DNA from: Pelagibacteraceae bacterium AG-426-E17
GTDB lineage: Bacteria > Pseudomonadota > Alphaproteobacteria > Pelagibacterales > Pelagibacteraceae
DNA length: 64,000 bases
Direction: 5' to 3'
Assembly: GCA_003210095.1 (NCBI GenBank)
Contig: QCNP01000001.1
Span: forward strand, 62,001 to 126,000
Shown: in pieces, positions 8,619 through 17,303 of the stretch
Position numbering within the stretch: the first letter of the stretch is position 1
Layout of the letters: each line of letters begins with the position of its first letter
Made by a program: the position numbers and the translations under genes
The notes under the pieces: generated by a model
Databases searched by the model: none
Told to the model about the DNA's origin: nothing
The model's input: only the letters and a program-made list of their open reading frames with translations

Positions 8619-9785
8619 TTATTTTATGAGCAAATCTCTTGAAAAATTACATAATAGCTCGTTTCCATTATTAGTAATCCTTATTGACTCAGACGCCTCT
8701 ACGCCCCAATCGCCAAATTGCATTACAGCAATCATATGATAACAAACATTAGGTTCTAAAATTGTCATATCACCTTTATAAATATTTAGAGTGTGTTCTC
8801 CCCAATCTGGAGGATAGCCAATACCAATTGAATAGCCAGTCCTTGATTCCTTTTTAATATTATATTTATCTAAAATTTTCCAAAAAGCTTGCGCAACATC
8901 ATCAGCGGTATTTCCTGGTAAACTTTTAGATATTCCAGCATCAAGTGCCTCATTAGTTGCCTTCATCGCATCTATTTTTTTTTGCTCAGGCTTACCTAAA
9001 TTTACAGTTCTTGCCATTGGTGCATGATATCTTTTATAAGTTCCTGAAAGTTCAACAATAGTAGCCTCTCCGCTGACAAATTCTACGTCACTAGCTGTTA
9101 AATGAGATGCTGACGTACCTTTTCCAGTAGGTAGTAAAGTTGTTATACTGGCATATTCACCTCCATATTCTTTTGTACCTTTAAACAATGCGCTTTGAAT
9201 TTCTGCAACCGCATCACACTGTCTTACTCCTGGGTTTATAACTTCCATTGCAGTTTTCATTGCTTTTTCAGAAATTACTGCAGCATTTTTCATATATATT
9301 ATTTCTGTTTCAGATTTTATGCACCTAACCCAATTAACCAATCTATCTGAGTCTTTTAATTTAGCATTCGGCAGGCCTTGTCTAAGTTTTTCATAACAGA
9401 ATGCTGTGAAGTAATGGCTGTCCATCTCTAAACCTATGTTTAATTTATCCCATTTTTTAGTTTTAATTAATTCTACTAATCCATCATAAGGATGGTTTGG
9501 CCATGTATGAATGTATTTCTCAGGATAAATAACAATATTTTCTTTTTTTAAATATGTTTTAATTAAAGCACCACCTGCATCTTGTGCACGTACATAACAA
9601 ATAGGTTCCTCTGCATTAACATGAATAATTACACATTGTGAATAATAAAAAGACCAAGCATCGTAACCAGTTAAGTAATATATATTGGCTGTATCTTGAG
9701 AAATGAGTAACTCAATACCTTTTTTTTGCATTGATTGCTGAACTTTATGTAAACGATTTTTATATTCTTGTATTGTGAAATCCAT
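8619..9785 (-). CDS. Creatinase / ectoine-hydrolase-like M24 family protein
   Basis: A 388-residue protein with the two-domain pita-bread layout of M24 enzymes. The usual metal-ligand segment (DxG..Y..D.TRT) reads ELSGTYKRYHAPMART, so both aspartates are replaced. This matches the metal-independent creatinase-like branch rather than aminopeptidases. GYSIGIGYPPDWGEHT resembles the DoeA/EutD ectoine hydrolases as I remember them. Ectoine hydrolase opens the ring of ectoine to acetyl-diaminobutyrate. The EutA-like gene 9 bp upstream supports a link to that type of pathway, but no DoeB-type deacetylase is present in the window, so I call the family, not the substrate. Contrast the intact metal ligands of the PepP-like protein at 53175-54869. 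Confidence 0.7.
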   Translation of the reverse strand: MDFTIQEYKNRLHKVQQSMQKKGIELLISQDTANIYYLTGYDAWSFYYSQCVIIHVNAEEPICYVRAQDAGGALIKTYLKKENIVIYPEKYIHTWPNHPYDGLVELIKTKKWDKLNIGLEMDSHYFTAFCYEKLRQGLPNAKLKDSDRLVNWVRCIKSETEIIYMKNAAVISEKAMKTAMEVINPGVRQCDAVAEIQSALFKGTKEYGGEYASITTLLPTGKGTSASHLTASDVEFVSGEATIVELSGTYKRYHAPMARTVNLGKPEQKKIDAMKATNEALDAGISKSLPGNTADDVAQAFWKILDKYNIKKESRTGYSIGIGYPPDWGEHTLNIYKGDMTILEPNVCYHMIAVMQFGDWGVEASESIRITNNGNELLCNFSRDLLIK

Positions 9786-9794
9786 TATTGATAA

Positions 9795-10535
9795 TTATTT
9801 AAATAAACTCCCAAAACCTCTCACAGAGACATTTTTATTTATTTTCTCAAGAGTTTCCCAGATTAAAGCTTGATTGCTTGATAAAACGACCATTTTCAAT
9901 TTTTTTTCTAATTTTTCTATAATATTCAAAACTGGTAATGAGGTGCATGATACAAAAAGCGCCTCTGCTTTGTTGTGATTAATATTGGATAATAACTTAA
10001 ACAAGTTATCTTGGTCTACTTTTCCAATATCTACATCTGACTTAATATCAAAATAAGTATTAGAGGTTATTATAAAATTATTTTCCTTAAAAAAATTGAC
10101 CACATCATCATTAAGATTTTTAGTATAAGGTGTAACTATTGATATTTTTTTAATTTTTTTTTTTTTTAGTGCATTTAAAGCTGCTACACTTGGAGTTGTT
10201 ACTAAGGCGTTTGGTTTGGCTAGATTTATTTTTTTTTTTATATTTTTAAAACCTGAAACAATTGTTCCAGAGGTACATCCATAAACTACACAATCGATTT
10301 TCTCACCAGGAAGAATATTTTTTGTAACAGATGTAATATTTTTTGTCATTTTATTTAAATTTTTAGCTGTTACTGGATTATAGTTTTTAATTCTGTTTAT
10401 ATAAAGATCTATAGACTTGCCGCCAAAAACTTTGAAAAAATCTTTTTCTATCATTATATCTGTTGATAATACAATCAAGCCTACCCTAGGATTTATTTGT
10501 TTTGAAAATTGAGGTTTTACTTTTTTGAAATTCAT
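9795..10535 (-). CDS. EutA-like Asp/Glu racemase-superfamily protein
   Basis: A 246-residue member of the Asp/Glu/hydantoin racemase superfamily, in the branch with maleate isomerase, arylmalonate decarboxylase and the ectoine-utilisation protein EutA. The two catalytic cysteines are visible: Cys87 in VVYGCTSGT and Cys197 in FVSCTSLP. The reaction is not known; EutA is found in ectoine/hydroxyectoine degradation clusters. It is the first gene of the seven-gene minus-strand run that includes the ABC importer and starts 52 bp from the divergent binding-protein gene. Confidence 0.7.
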   Translation of the reverse strand: MNFKKVKPQFSKQINPRVGLIVLSTDIMIEKDFFKVFGGKSIDLYINRIKNYNPVTAKNLNKMTKNITSVTKNILPGEKIDCVVYGCTSGTIVSGFKNIKKKINLAKPNALVTTPSVAALNALKKKKIKKISIVTPYTKNLNDDVVNFFKENNFIITSNTYFDIKSDVDIGKVDQDNLFKLLSNINHNKAEALFVSCTSLPVLNIIEKLEKKLKMVVLSSNQALIWETLEKINKNVSVRGFGSLFK

Positions 10536-10587
10536 AATATCTTCTATAGGATATCTTAAAAAAAATGAATGTCATTCTAAATAACTT

Positions 10588-11775
10588 ATGAAAAAATTTG
10601 TACTGATTATTTTTTTTTATTTATTTACTTCAGTTTCTAATTCTAATTCTGAGGATAAGATAAATATAGGTATTTTTTTAGGATTTTCAGGATTAGTAGA
10701 GACATTAACTCCATCTATGGCTGACTCAATTGAATTACCATTTAAGGAAATTGTGTCCCTCGAAAATTTTTTCAATAATATGAAATTTAAATTGTCTAGA
10801 GTTGACTCTGGCTGTACTGATATTGAAAAAACTAATAACGAGATTGATGGGTTGTCAAAAAAAAAACTGATAGCAATTATTGGTGGTGCATGTCCAGGTA
10901 TTAGTAAGTTGGTTTTATCGAAATTCAATTTACCAAATAAAATAGTTATGATATCTCCCGCCGATTCATCTTTTGATTTAAATAAATTTGAAGATAAACA
11001 ACTTTTTTTTAGAACAGTTGCTAATGACACTAGAATGAGTGAGATCTTAGCAGATATAACAAAAGATAGGGGTATTAAAAAAGTTGCAATTACCTTTTCA
11101 AATACTGATTATGATAAGAACATGGCTTTAACTTACAAAAACGCATTAGAAAATAAAAAAATTCAAGTAACTATCTTTAAAGAACATAAGCAAAATGATG
11201 ATAATTATTCTAAATATGTCTCGAGTTTAGCTGCAGCTGGTGGTGAAGCTTTAGCTATTTTTAATGAATACAATACTGGAGGTAAAGAAATAGTTTTAAC
11301 TTCTTTAGACTCTGGAATATTCGAAAAATTTATTTTTGCAGAAAATATGATTAGTGATGATTTGATAAATTATTTTGAAAATAACTTGAAAAATTCTTTT
11401 GGGGTTTTACAAGGGTCAACCGACAAAGGTTTCAAATTTTTTGAGGAGCTTGCTATAAATAATGGTATAGATCCTAATAGCCCGTTCGTAGGCGAGTCTT
11501 ATGATGCTGCAAGTTTATTAATATTAGCTATTAAATCAGCTGGGAGCCTAAAATCAAATTTAATTTCTGAAAATTTAATAGCTGTAGCAAATAAGCCTGG
11601 TGTAAAAATTTATCCTGGGCAAATCGAAAAGGCGCTTAAAATTTTAGAAAAAGGTAAACCTATTAATTATGAAGGTGCAACTAATATAGAATTCTCAGAA
11701 GATGGTGATACAAAAGGATCATATTTAGAAATTGAATTTAAAGGAAAAAAACTAAAGATAAAAAAAGAAAGATAG
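10588..11775 (+). CDS. Branched-chain amino acid-type periplasmic binding protein (LivK family)
   Basis: A 395-residue exported protein with a signal peptide of about 19 residues (hydrophobic core, then SVSNSNS). Its body follows the two-lobed periplasmic-binding fold of LivK: NIGIFLGFSG at the mature start, IGGACPGISK where LivK proteins have their ligand-contacting G-x-x-x-S segment, and GESYDAASLLILAI near the end. It stands alone with no LivHMGF transport genes beside it, so it may serve a transporter encoded elsewhere or act as a sensor or lipoprotein-like receptor. Its stop codon sits in a hairpin shared with panB. Confidence 0.78.
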   Translation: MKKFVLIIFFYLFTSVSNSNSEDKINIGIFLGFSGLVETLTPSMADSIELPFKEIVSLENFFNNMKFKLSRVDSGCTDIEKTNNEIDGLSKKKLIAIIGGACPGISKLVLSKFNLPNKIVMISPADSSFDLNKFEDKQLFFRTVANDTRMSEILADITKDRGIKKVAITFSNTDYDKNMALTYKNALENKKIQVTIFKEHKQNDDNYSKYVSSLAAAGGEALAIFNEYNTGGKEIVLTSLDSGIFEKFIFAENMISDDLINYFENNLKNSFGVLQGSTDKGFKFFEELAINNGIDPNSPFVGESYDAASLLILAIKSAGSLKSNLISENLIAVANKPGVKIYPGQIEKALKILEKGKPINYEGATNIEFSEDGDTKGSYLEIEFKGKKLKIKKER

Positions 11776-11786
11776 TTAATAACTAT
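11772..11786. terminator. Bidirectional terminator containing both stop codons of convergent genes
   Basis: ATAGTT-AAT-AACTAT is a perfect 6-bp hairpin. On the plus strand it is followed by A then seven Ts; on the minus strand by CTTTC and seven Ts. The plus-strand gene's TAG (11773-11775) and panB's TAA (11778-11776 on the minus strand) both lie within it. The T tracts on both sides fit a two-way intrinsic terminator built into the coding ends. Confidence 0.6.
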
Positions 11787-12552
11787 ATTTTTTTGATGGA
11801 TAGGCTTTCCCTCTAACTTGTTTACAAAACTTTTTTACAGCAAGGTTAATATTTTTTCTAATATTGCCAAATTTTTTGACAAATTTTATTGAAGTAACAT
11901 TTAGACCAATTAAATCATCTGTGACTAAGACTTGTCCATCACAGTTAGATGAAGATCCAATACCTATAGTGGGTATTTTTAAATTTTTAGTTATTATTTT
12001 TGCTAATGAGGTTTCTATACATTCCAACACAATTGAAAATGCTCCGTTTTTTTCTAATAAATAAGCATCATTAATTAAATTGTTTATCTCTTTATCTGTT
12101 TGCCCTTTGTATTTAAATTTACCTTTGTGGCTTTGAGGTAAAATACCAAGATGACCCATGACAGGAATTTTTTTCCTTGTTAAATAGGAAATTATATTAA
12201 CAACTTTTTTTCCTCCCTCTAACTTAATCGCATCTGGCTTTACACTAACCATAATTTTTTTTGCATTCTTATATGCATCCCTTTTGTTTTTGTATGTATT
12301 GTGAGGCATATCAACTACAAGTAAACTTTTTCTAACCCCTTGTTTTACACTTTTAGAATGTTCGATCATCATTTGTAAAGTTACTTTTTGTGTTGTTTTG
12401 TAATTGTATAAAACTGAGCCTAGTGAATCACCAACTAATATTATGTCTACATGATTATCTAGTACTTCTGCAATATTTTTTGAGTATGCTGTTAAACAAA
12501 TAATTTTTTTTTTATTTTTATTATTTATAATGTTTTGAATTTTTTTGTTCAT
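11776..12552 (-). CDS. panB: 3-methyl-2-oxobutanoate hydroxymethyltransferase
   Basis: The first enzyme of pantothenate synthesis: it transfers a hydroxymethyl group from methylene-tetrahydrofolate to 2-oxoisovalerate, giving ketopantoate. The 258-residue length is typical. Visible family segments include ILVGDSLG (magnesium site), SVKPDAIKLEGG, PVMGHLGILPQS and GIGSSSNCDGQVLV. Its ATG overlaps the stop of pxpC by ATGA, so it is translated as part of the pxpBC operon, an odd partnership. The downstream gene converges with no gap. No panC is visible. Confidence 0.93.
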   Translation of the reverse strand: MNKKIQNIINNKNKKKIICLTAYSKNIAEVLDNHVDIILVGDSLGSVLYNYKTTQKVTLQMMIEHSKSVKQGVRKSLLVVDMPHNTYKNKRDAYKNAKKIMVSVKPDAIKLEGGKKVVNIISYLTRKKIPVMGHLGILPQSHKGKFKYKGQTDKEINNLINDAYLLEKNGAFSIVLECIETSLAKIITKNLKIPTIGIGSSSNCDGQVLVTDDLIGLNVTSIKFVKKFGNIRKNINLAVKKFCKQVRGKAYPSKKYSY

Positions 12553-13493
12553 TTAATTCTATTTAAAATATTTTTTGTTTCCATATTATATAATTTATAA
12601 AGATTTTCAGCCTCGTTTAATTCAATTAATTTAAACTTAATTTTGGAGCCTGTAGGTATTTGAACTAACTTATCGTAGTCTGCTGAAATTACTACGCCAA
12701 ATTTTGGATAGCCTCCAATAGTTCCGTGATCTGATAGCATTATAATTGGATTTCCATCAGTTGGAATTTGAATAACTCCTTTTACTAAACCTTCGGATTT
12801 AATATTAGAAAATTTTGAATTTTGTATCTTTGGTCCCTCTAACCTCATGCCCATTCTATCCGAAAATTTAGTAACTATGAATTTTTTTGAAAAAAATTCA
12901 TCTTGAGATTTTTTTGTAAAAAAATCAAAATTTGTTCCTTTAAGTATTCTTATAAAATTTATTTTTGTATTTATAAAATCCAGTTTTCGTATATCAGAAT
13001 TATTATATGTATTTAAAAAAATTTTTTGGTTGCTTTGTAATTTTTTTCCGTTGTTAGCCCCAACTTTAGGTCTGATAGTTGTTGAATAACTGCCCCACAT
13101 TTTGTTTATTGAAAAACCTCCATTTACAGAGAAATATCCATAAACCGAGTTACTTGTTGATATAATATCAATTATATCTCCATTTTCTAATTTTATACTT
13201 TTATAACACTCGCCATTTATCTCTGTTTTATTTTTTTTTTTTATTACAAAATTTACGTTACCTGCTACAACTATGTTTCTAGTATTTCCGTAAAATTCTA
13301 ATTTAGGCCCTTGATATGCAAACTCTATAACTGGATCTTTTAAATTATTACCACAAAGTTTATTTAATAATAAAAAATTTCTTTTATCCATAACTCCACT
13401 AAAAGGTAAACCGATGTGATAGAAGTTTTTTCTTCCTAGATCTTGAAAAGTAGAAATTAATCCTGGTCTTTTAACTTTAAAATAATCACTCAT
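12549..13493 (-). CDS. pxpC: 5-oxoprolinase subunit C (biotin-dependent carboxyltransferase-like)
   Basis: A subunit of the prokaryotic PxpABC 5-oxoprolinase, which converts 5-oxoproline and ATP to glutamate; family also called KipA/AHS2. The family's N-terminal signature is present (RPGLISTFQDLGR, followed by GLPFSGVMD), with KRP.. near the start and IIMLSDHGTIGGYP later. I start it at 13493 (MSDYF), where the ATG overlaps the end of pxpB by 8 bp; an in-frame upstream start would only add a lysine-rich tail lying inside pxpB. It ends by overlapping panB. Confidence 0.9.
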   Translation of the reverse strand: MSDYFKVKRPGLISTFQDLGRKNFYHIGLPFSGVMDKRNFLLLNKLCGNNLKDPVIEFAYQGPKLEFYGNTRNIVVAGNVNFVIKKKNKTEINGECYKSIKLENGDIIDIISTSNSVYGYFSVNGGFSINKMWGSYSTTIRPKVGANNGKKLQSNQKIFLNTYNNSDIRKLDFINTKINFIRILKGTNFDFFTKKSQDEFFSKKFIVTKFSDRMGMRLEGPKIQNSKFSNIKSEGLVKGVIQIPTDGNPIIMLSDHGTIGGYPKFGVVISADYDKLVQIPTGSKIKFKLIELNEAENLYKLYNMETKNILNRIK

Positions 13494-14163
13494 CTTTTTT
13501 TTTAATAAATTCTTTTTTTGAAATTTCGTAAAAAGTAACTTGGTCACCTGGGTCAATTAAATTTGGTTTTTTTTCATTACTTGTGTCAAAAATTTCTAAA
13601 GGAGTTTTACCAAGAATATTCCATCCACCTGGGCTATCAAAAGTATAAATATTACAAAACTGCTCTGTGATACCTATTGAACCCTTTGGCACATTTACCC
13701 TAGGTGTTTCTAACCTATCCATTTTAATACTTTTATTAATGTCACCTAAAAAGGGCATGCCGGCAATAAAACCAGTCATGTAACAGAAGTATGAATTATC
13801 TAATAGTAAATTAATTATACTTTTTTTACTTTTGTTTAACTTATTTGTTAATCTATTCATATCTAATGAAAATTCATCATCAAAACAAACAGGTATACTA
13901 ATATTTTTCGTCTGTCCAAAAGAAACATTTGTTAGCTTTAAATTTAATATTTTATCTTTCATTTCATTAAAATTAATTTTATCTAAATCAAATGTAATTA
14001 CTAATTTGTTATATGAGGGTGCTAAATTTGTAATTCCATCAATTTTATTATTCTTTAAAATCTGAAAATACTTAATGACATTCAAATTAATTTCTTTACT
14101 TACATCATTTCCAAAGTCACAATATAAAGCTGAGTCACCAAGATTGTATATATTTTTAAGCAT
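13486..14163 (-). CDS. pxpB: 5-oxoprolinase subunit B (allophanate hydrolase subunit 1-like)
   Basis: The second 5-oxoprolinase subunit, KipI/AHS1 family, 225 residues. The C-terminal half shows the strongest signature: FIAGMPFLGD, TPRVNVPKGSIGI and GGWNILGKTP. The start is a normal ATG at 14163, 28 bp from the divergent pxpA start, so the two oxoprolinase transcripts must share a very short promoter region (14164-14191). It is translationally coupled to pxpC. Confidence 0.9.
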   Translation of the reverse strand: MLKNIYNLGDSALYCDFGNDVSKEINLNVIKYFQILKNNKIDGITNLAPSYNKLVITFDLDKINFNEMKDKILNLKLTNVSFGQTKNISIPVCFDDEFSLDMNRLTNKLNKSKKSIINLLLDNSYFCYMTGFIAGMPFLGDINKSIKMDRLETPRVNVPKGSIGITEQFCNIYTFDSPGGWNILGKTPLEIFDTSNEKKPNLIDPGDQVTFYEISKKEFIKKKDE

Positions 14164-14191
14164 ACAATGTTATACTTTATGAAAAAAATTT

Positions 14192-14965
14192 ATGGAAATT
14201 AATATTAATTGTGATTTAGGAGAAAAATCAAAGCTACATTCTAATAAATATGATAAGGATTTATTGGAGATTGTTAACTCAGCTAATATTGCTTGTGGAT
14301 TTCATGCGGGTGATGAAAAAACTATGAGAGATACAATTTCAATATCAAAAAAAAATAATGTTAGTATAGGAGCGCACCCATCATTTAATGATCCTGAAAA
14401 TTTTGGGAGAAAAAGATTAAATTTAGAGAAAAGAGAAATTCAAAAACTTATAGTTGATCAATATAATATATTACAAAAGATAGCAGTTGATCTTGGGGAG
14501 AGAGTTACTCATATTAAACCACATGGTGCGTTAAATAATATGGCTTGTGAAGATTTGGATCTAGCTAATATTCTTGCTAAAACAATATATGATTTAGATA
14601 AAGAAATTATATATTTAGTGCCAACTGGATCTAAAATGCAGATAGCTGCTGAAAAATACAATATGAATATAGCTTGTGAAATTTTTGCCGACAGAAATTA
14701 TGAAGATGATGGAAATTTAGTATCAAGAAGTAAGCCAAATGCTTTAATTACAGATCCAAAAGTTGCAAAAAAACATATTTTAAGTATGGTTAAAGATCAG
14801 GCGCTAAATTGTGTCTCAGGTAAAAAAATAAATTGTAAAATTGATTCAATTTGTATACATGGAGATAATTTAAGTTCGTTAGAAACTGCAATTGAAATTA
14901 AAAATATATTAATGGAAAATAATATTGAATTAAAACCCTTAAACAAATTAAATAAATTTCTTTAA
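14192..14965 (+). CDS. pxpA: 5-oxoprolinase subunit A (LamB/YcsF family)
   Basis: The third subunit of 5-oxoprolinase, 257 residues. The N-terminal INCDLGE, NIACGFHAGD, GAHPSFND, HIKPHGALNN and CIHGDN segments are the family's conserved metal-binding and active-site regions. Together with pxpB and pxpC it recycles 5-oxoproline, a product of glutathione and gamma-glutamyl turnover, to glutamate. It is transcribed away from pxpBC, a split arrangement of the three subunits. A TPR gene follows directly. Confidence 0.92.
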   Translation: MEININCDLGEKSKLHSNKYDKDLLEIVNSANIACGFHAGDEKTMRDTISISKKNNVSIGAHPSFNDPENFGRKRLNLEKREIQKLIVDQYNILQKIAVDLGERVTHIKPHGALNNMACEDLDLANILAKTIYDLDKEIIYLVPTGSKMQIAAEKYNMNIACEIFADRNYEDDGNLVSRSKPNALITDPKVAKKHILSMVKDQALNCVSGKKINCKIDSICIHGDNLSSLETAIEIKNILMENNIELKPLNKLNKFL

Positions 14966-15472
14966 ATGAAAAAAATATTTTTAATCATATTAATTTTTCT
15001 TTTTACTACTCCAATTTACTCAGCAGGAAGCGTGAAACCTGATAAAAAACAGACTGCAAGTGATGGTGTAACTCCAGCAACACAATATGATGTGGGAGAA
15101 AAATGGATTTCAAAAGCAAAAAAATTTGAAAAAAAAAATAAAACAAAAAAAGCAGAGAAGGCATATAAGAAAGCTATAACTTCACTTTTAAAACATAATA
15201 AAGAAAATCCAGGTGACCCCGATACATTAAATTTATTAGGTTTTTCTCATAGAAAAATTGGAGACTATGAAAATGCAGAAATTTATTATTCAATGGGTCT
15301 TGAGATAAATCCTACTCATATCGGTATAAATGAATATATGGGAGAGTTATTTGTTGTTACAAATAGAATTGATAAAGCAAAAGAAAGACTAGATGTTTTA
15401 AAAAATTGTAATTGTAAAGAATACAGTGAACTTAAACAAGTGATTGATGGTACTAAGCAGTCAAAATATTAA
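14966..15472 (+). CDS. Exported TPR-repeat protein
   Basis: A 168-residue protein with a signal peptide (MKKIFLIILIFLFTTPIYSA). The mature part is lysine-rich and holds about two tetratricopeptide repeats at about 60-140 (NLLGFSHRKIGDYENAEIYYSMGLEINP is the clearest unit when split at its helices). TPRs bind partner proteins; the partner is unknown. Its ATG follows the pxpA stop without a gap, so it is probably co-transcribed with it. It overlaps the convergent dctM end by 4 bp. Confidence 0.75.
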   Translation: MKKIFLIILIFLFTTPIYSAGSVKPDKKQTASDGVTPATQYDVGEKWISKAKKFEKKNKTKKAEKAYKKAITSLLKHNKENPGDPDTLNLLGFSHRKIGDYENAEIYYSMGLEINPTHIGINEYMGELFVVTNRIDKAKERLDVLKNCNCKEYSELKQVIDGTKQSKY

Positions 15473-16779
15473 TTAATTTTTTTAATCATTTGATCTGGTA
15501 ACCACATTACGATTTCAGGAAAAATAATTAATATAACTGTTGCTATCACCATTAATAAAAACAATGGAAATGCACTCCTTGCAATAAAACCCATATCTTT
15601 TCCGGCCATTCCTTGGAGTACAAATAAGTTAAATCCGACAGGTGGTGTGATTTGTGCCATTTCAACAACGACTACAAGGAATATACCAAACCAAATCATA
15701 TCAAATCCTGCTTGTCTAATCATAGGCTCGATGATTGCCATCGTCAAAACCACAGCTGATATTCCATCTAAAAACATTCCTAAAATAATGTAAAAAAGCA
15801 TTAAAACAAAAATTAAAATATATGGTGAGAGATCAAGACTATTTATCCATAATGCTAAATTTCTAGGTAGGCCAGTAAAGCCCATTGCTAAAGATAGAAA
15901 AGCAGACCCAGCTAAAATAAAAGAAATCATGCACGAAGTTTTTGTGGCTCCTAATAAAGAACTTTTAAAAGTTTTCCAATTTAAACTATTTTGAAAATAT
16001 GAAAGGATTAATGAGCCAACTACTCCTAAAGATGCAGCCTCTGTTGCGGTTGCTATCCCTGTATATATAGAGCCTATAACAGATACAATTAAAATTATTA
16101 CAGGAATTAATTGGCCAGACTTTTTAATTTTATCAATAAAGCTGTGTTGATTAACAATATTTGGCATTTCTTTTTTATTAAACAATGACCATAAAATTAC
16201 ATAACCCATGAATATTAATGCAATCATTATTCCTGGTATGATCCCTGCAACAAATAATTTAGCAATGGACTCTTGAACCGTGACACCATAAATAATTAAG
16301 ATTATTGAAGGTGGAATTAATAAACCTAAAGTTCCAGATCCTGCTAAACTGCCTAACAAAATTTTTTCAGGATAATTTCTTTTTCTAAGCTCTGGTATTG
16401 ACATTTTTCCAACAGTAGCAACAGTTGCGGCTGAAGAACCTGAAATAGCTGCAAATAAAGCACAACCAACAACATTAACATGAATTAATCCACCAGGAAG
16501 TTTTTGCATCCAAGGTGATAATCCCTCAAACAAATTCTCTGATAACTTTGTTCTAAATAAAATCTCTCCCATCCAGACAAACAGTGGTAAGGCTGTTAAA
16601 GTCCATGAGGATGATGTCCCCCAAATAGTTGTTGCCATTGCGTCTCCAACTGGTCTTGATGTAAATAAAGTCATTGCAATTGTAGAAACACCTATCATAC
16701 TTAACGCAACCCAAACACCTGTACTAAGAAATAACAAAAGAACAGATATAAAAAAAATACTTAGAAATATCTCAGTCAT
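15469..16779 (-). CDS. dctM: TRAP transporter large permease (DctM family)
   Basis: The large membrane subunit of a sodium-driven tripartite (TRAP) importer, 436 residues with about 12 membrane segments. Family features include GALFAAISGSSAATVATVGKM and LGMFLDGISAVVLTMAI followed by ITPPVGFNLFVLQGMAG near the end. It moves the solute delivered by DctP using an ion gradient. It overlaps dctQ by 8 bp. It belongs to the DctM rather than the fused DctQM type. The substrate is not evident from sequence. Confidence 0.92.
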   Translation of the reverse strand: MTEIFLSIFFISVLLLFLSTGVWVALSMIGVSTIAMTLFTSRPVGDAMATTIWGTSSSWTLTALPLFVWMGEILFRTKLSENLFEGLSPWMQKLPGGLIHVNVVGCALFAAISGSSAATVATVGKMSIPELRKRNYPEKILLGSLAGSGTLGLLIPPSIILIIYGVTVQESIAKLFVAGIIPGIMIALIFMGYVILWSLFNKKEMPNIVNQHSFIDKIKKSGQLIPVIILIVSVIGSIYTGIATATEAASLGVVGSLILSYFQNSLNWKTFKSSLLGATKTSCMISFILAGSAFLSLAMGFTGLPRNLALWINSLDLSPYILIFVLMLFYIILGMFLDGISAVVLTMAIIEPMIRQAGFDMIWFGIFLVVVVEMAQITPPVGFNLFVLQGMAGKDMGFIARSAFPLFLLMVIATVILIIFPEIVMWLPDQMIKKIN

Positions 16780-17257
16780 TATTATAAAAATATTTTAATA
16801 AATTATGTAAAATACATACAAAAAGAATAATAGATCCAAGTGCTAAAGGTGATTGAGGGATCCATATTAATATTTCATCAGCACCTTCGCTTCGCTCTTC
16901 AAATTTATATGAAATAATAAGCATTTTAATAAAATAAAATGCTAAATAACCTGAAAAAATTGAGGCTACTAACAGACACCAGATTTCAAATATTTTTTTA
17001 AATTTCTTATTTAGTTTTTCAATGAATAATGTAATTCTTATATGTCCCCCTTCTCCAAATGTATAAGCTAAAGCAAAGAATGTAGAAGCGGCCATACAAT
17101 AACCTGAGTATTCAGATAGCCCCCGAATATAAAAACCAAATATTCTAGAGCAAATACTTAATAATATAAAAATAGCTATAAGTATTAAAAATATAGCAGC
17201 AACGTACCCAGAAAATTTATAGATTTTTTCTAGATAATAATTAATTCGATTAAGCAT
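16772..17257 (-). CDS. dctQ: TRAP transporter small permease (DctQ family)
   Basis: The small membrane subunit of the TRAP importer, 161 residues with four membrane helices (about 15-35, 45-65, 88-110, 132-155). Conserved small-subunit features are EYSGYCMAASTFFALAYTF and EGGHIRITLF. A 12-bp GC-containing hairpin ends six bases before its ATG, like the arrangement before the PotB-like gene. It overlaps dctM by 8 bp, so both permeases are co-translated. Confidence 0.88.
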   Translation of the reverse strand: MLNRINYYLEKIYKFSGYVAAIFLILIAIFILLSICSRIFGFYIRGLSEYSGYCMAASTFFALAYTFGEGGHIRITLFIEKLNKKFKKIFEIWCLLVASIFSGYLAFYFIKMLIISYKFEERSEGADEILIWIPQSPLALGSIILFVCILHNLLKYFYNND

Positions 17258-17263
17258 ATGATA

Positions 17264-17291
17264 AAAGGCCGTTAAAATATTAACGGCCTTT
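17264..17291 (-). terminator. GC-containing hairpin between dctP and dctQ
   Basis: A perfect 12-bp stem AAAGGCCGTTAA / TTAACGGCCTTT has a 4-base loop. It begins 12 bases after the dctP stop and ends 6 bases before the dctQ ATG. On the minus strand the stem ends in CCTTTTAT, a short U tract. It is probably a partial terminator or stability hairpin that raises dctP over the permeases. Confidence 0.75.
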
Positions 17292-17303
17292 AAAAAAGAT
17301 TAT

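Noticed and set aside
10566..10576. GAATGTCATTC palindrome as an operator between the divergent genes
   Set aside because: Five-base arms are expected often by chance, and no second copy was noticed.
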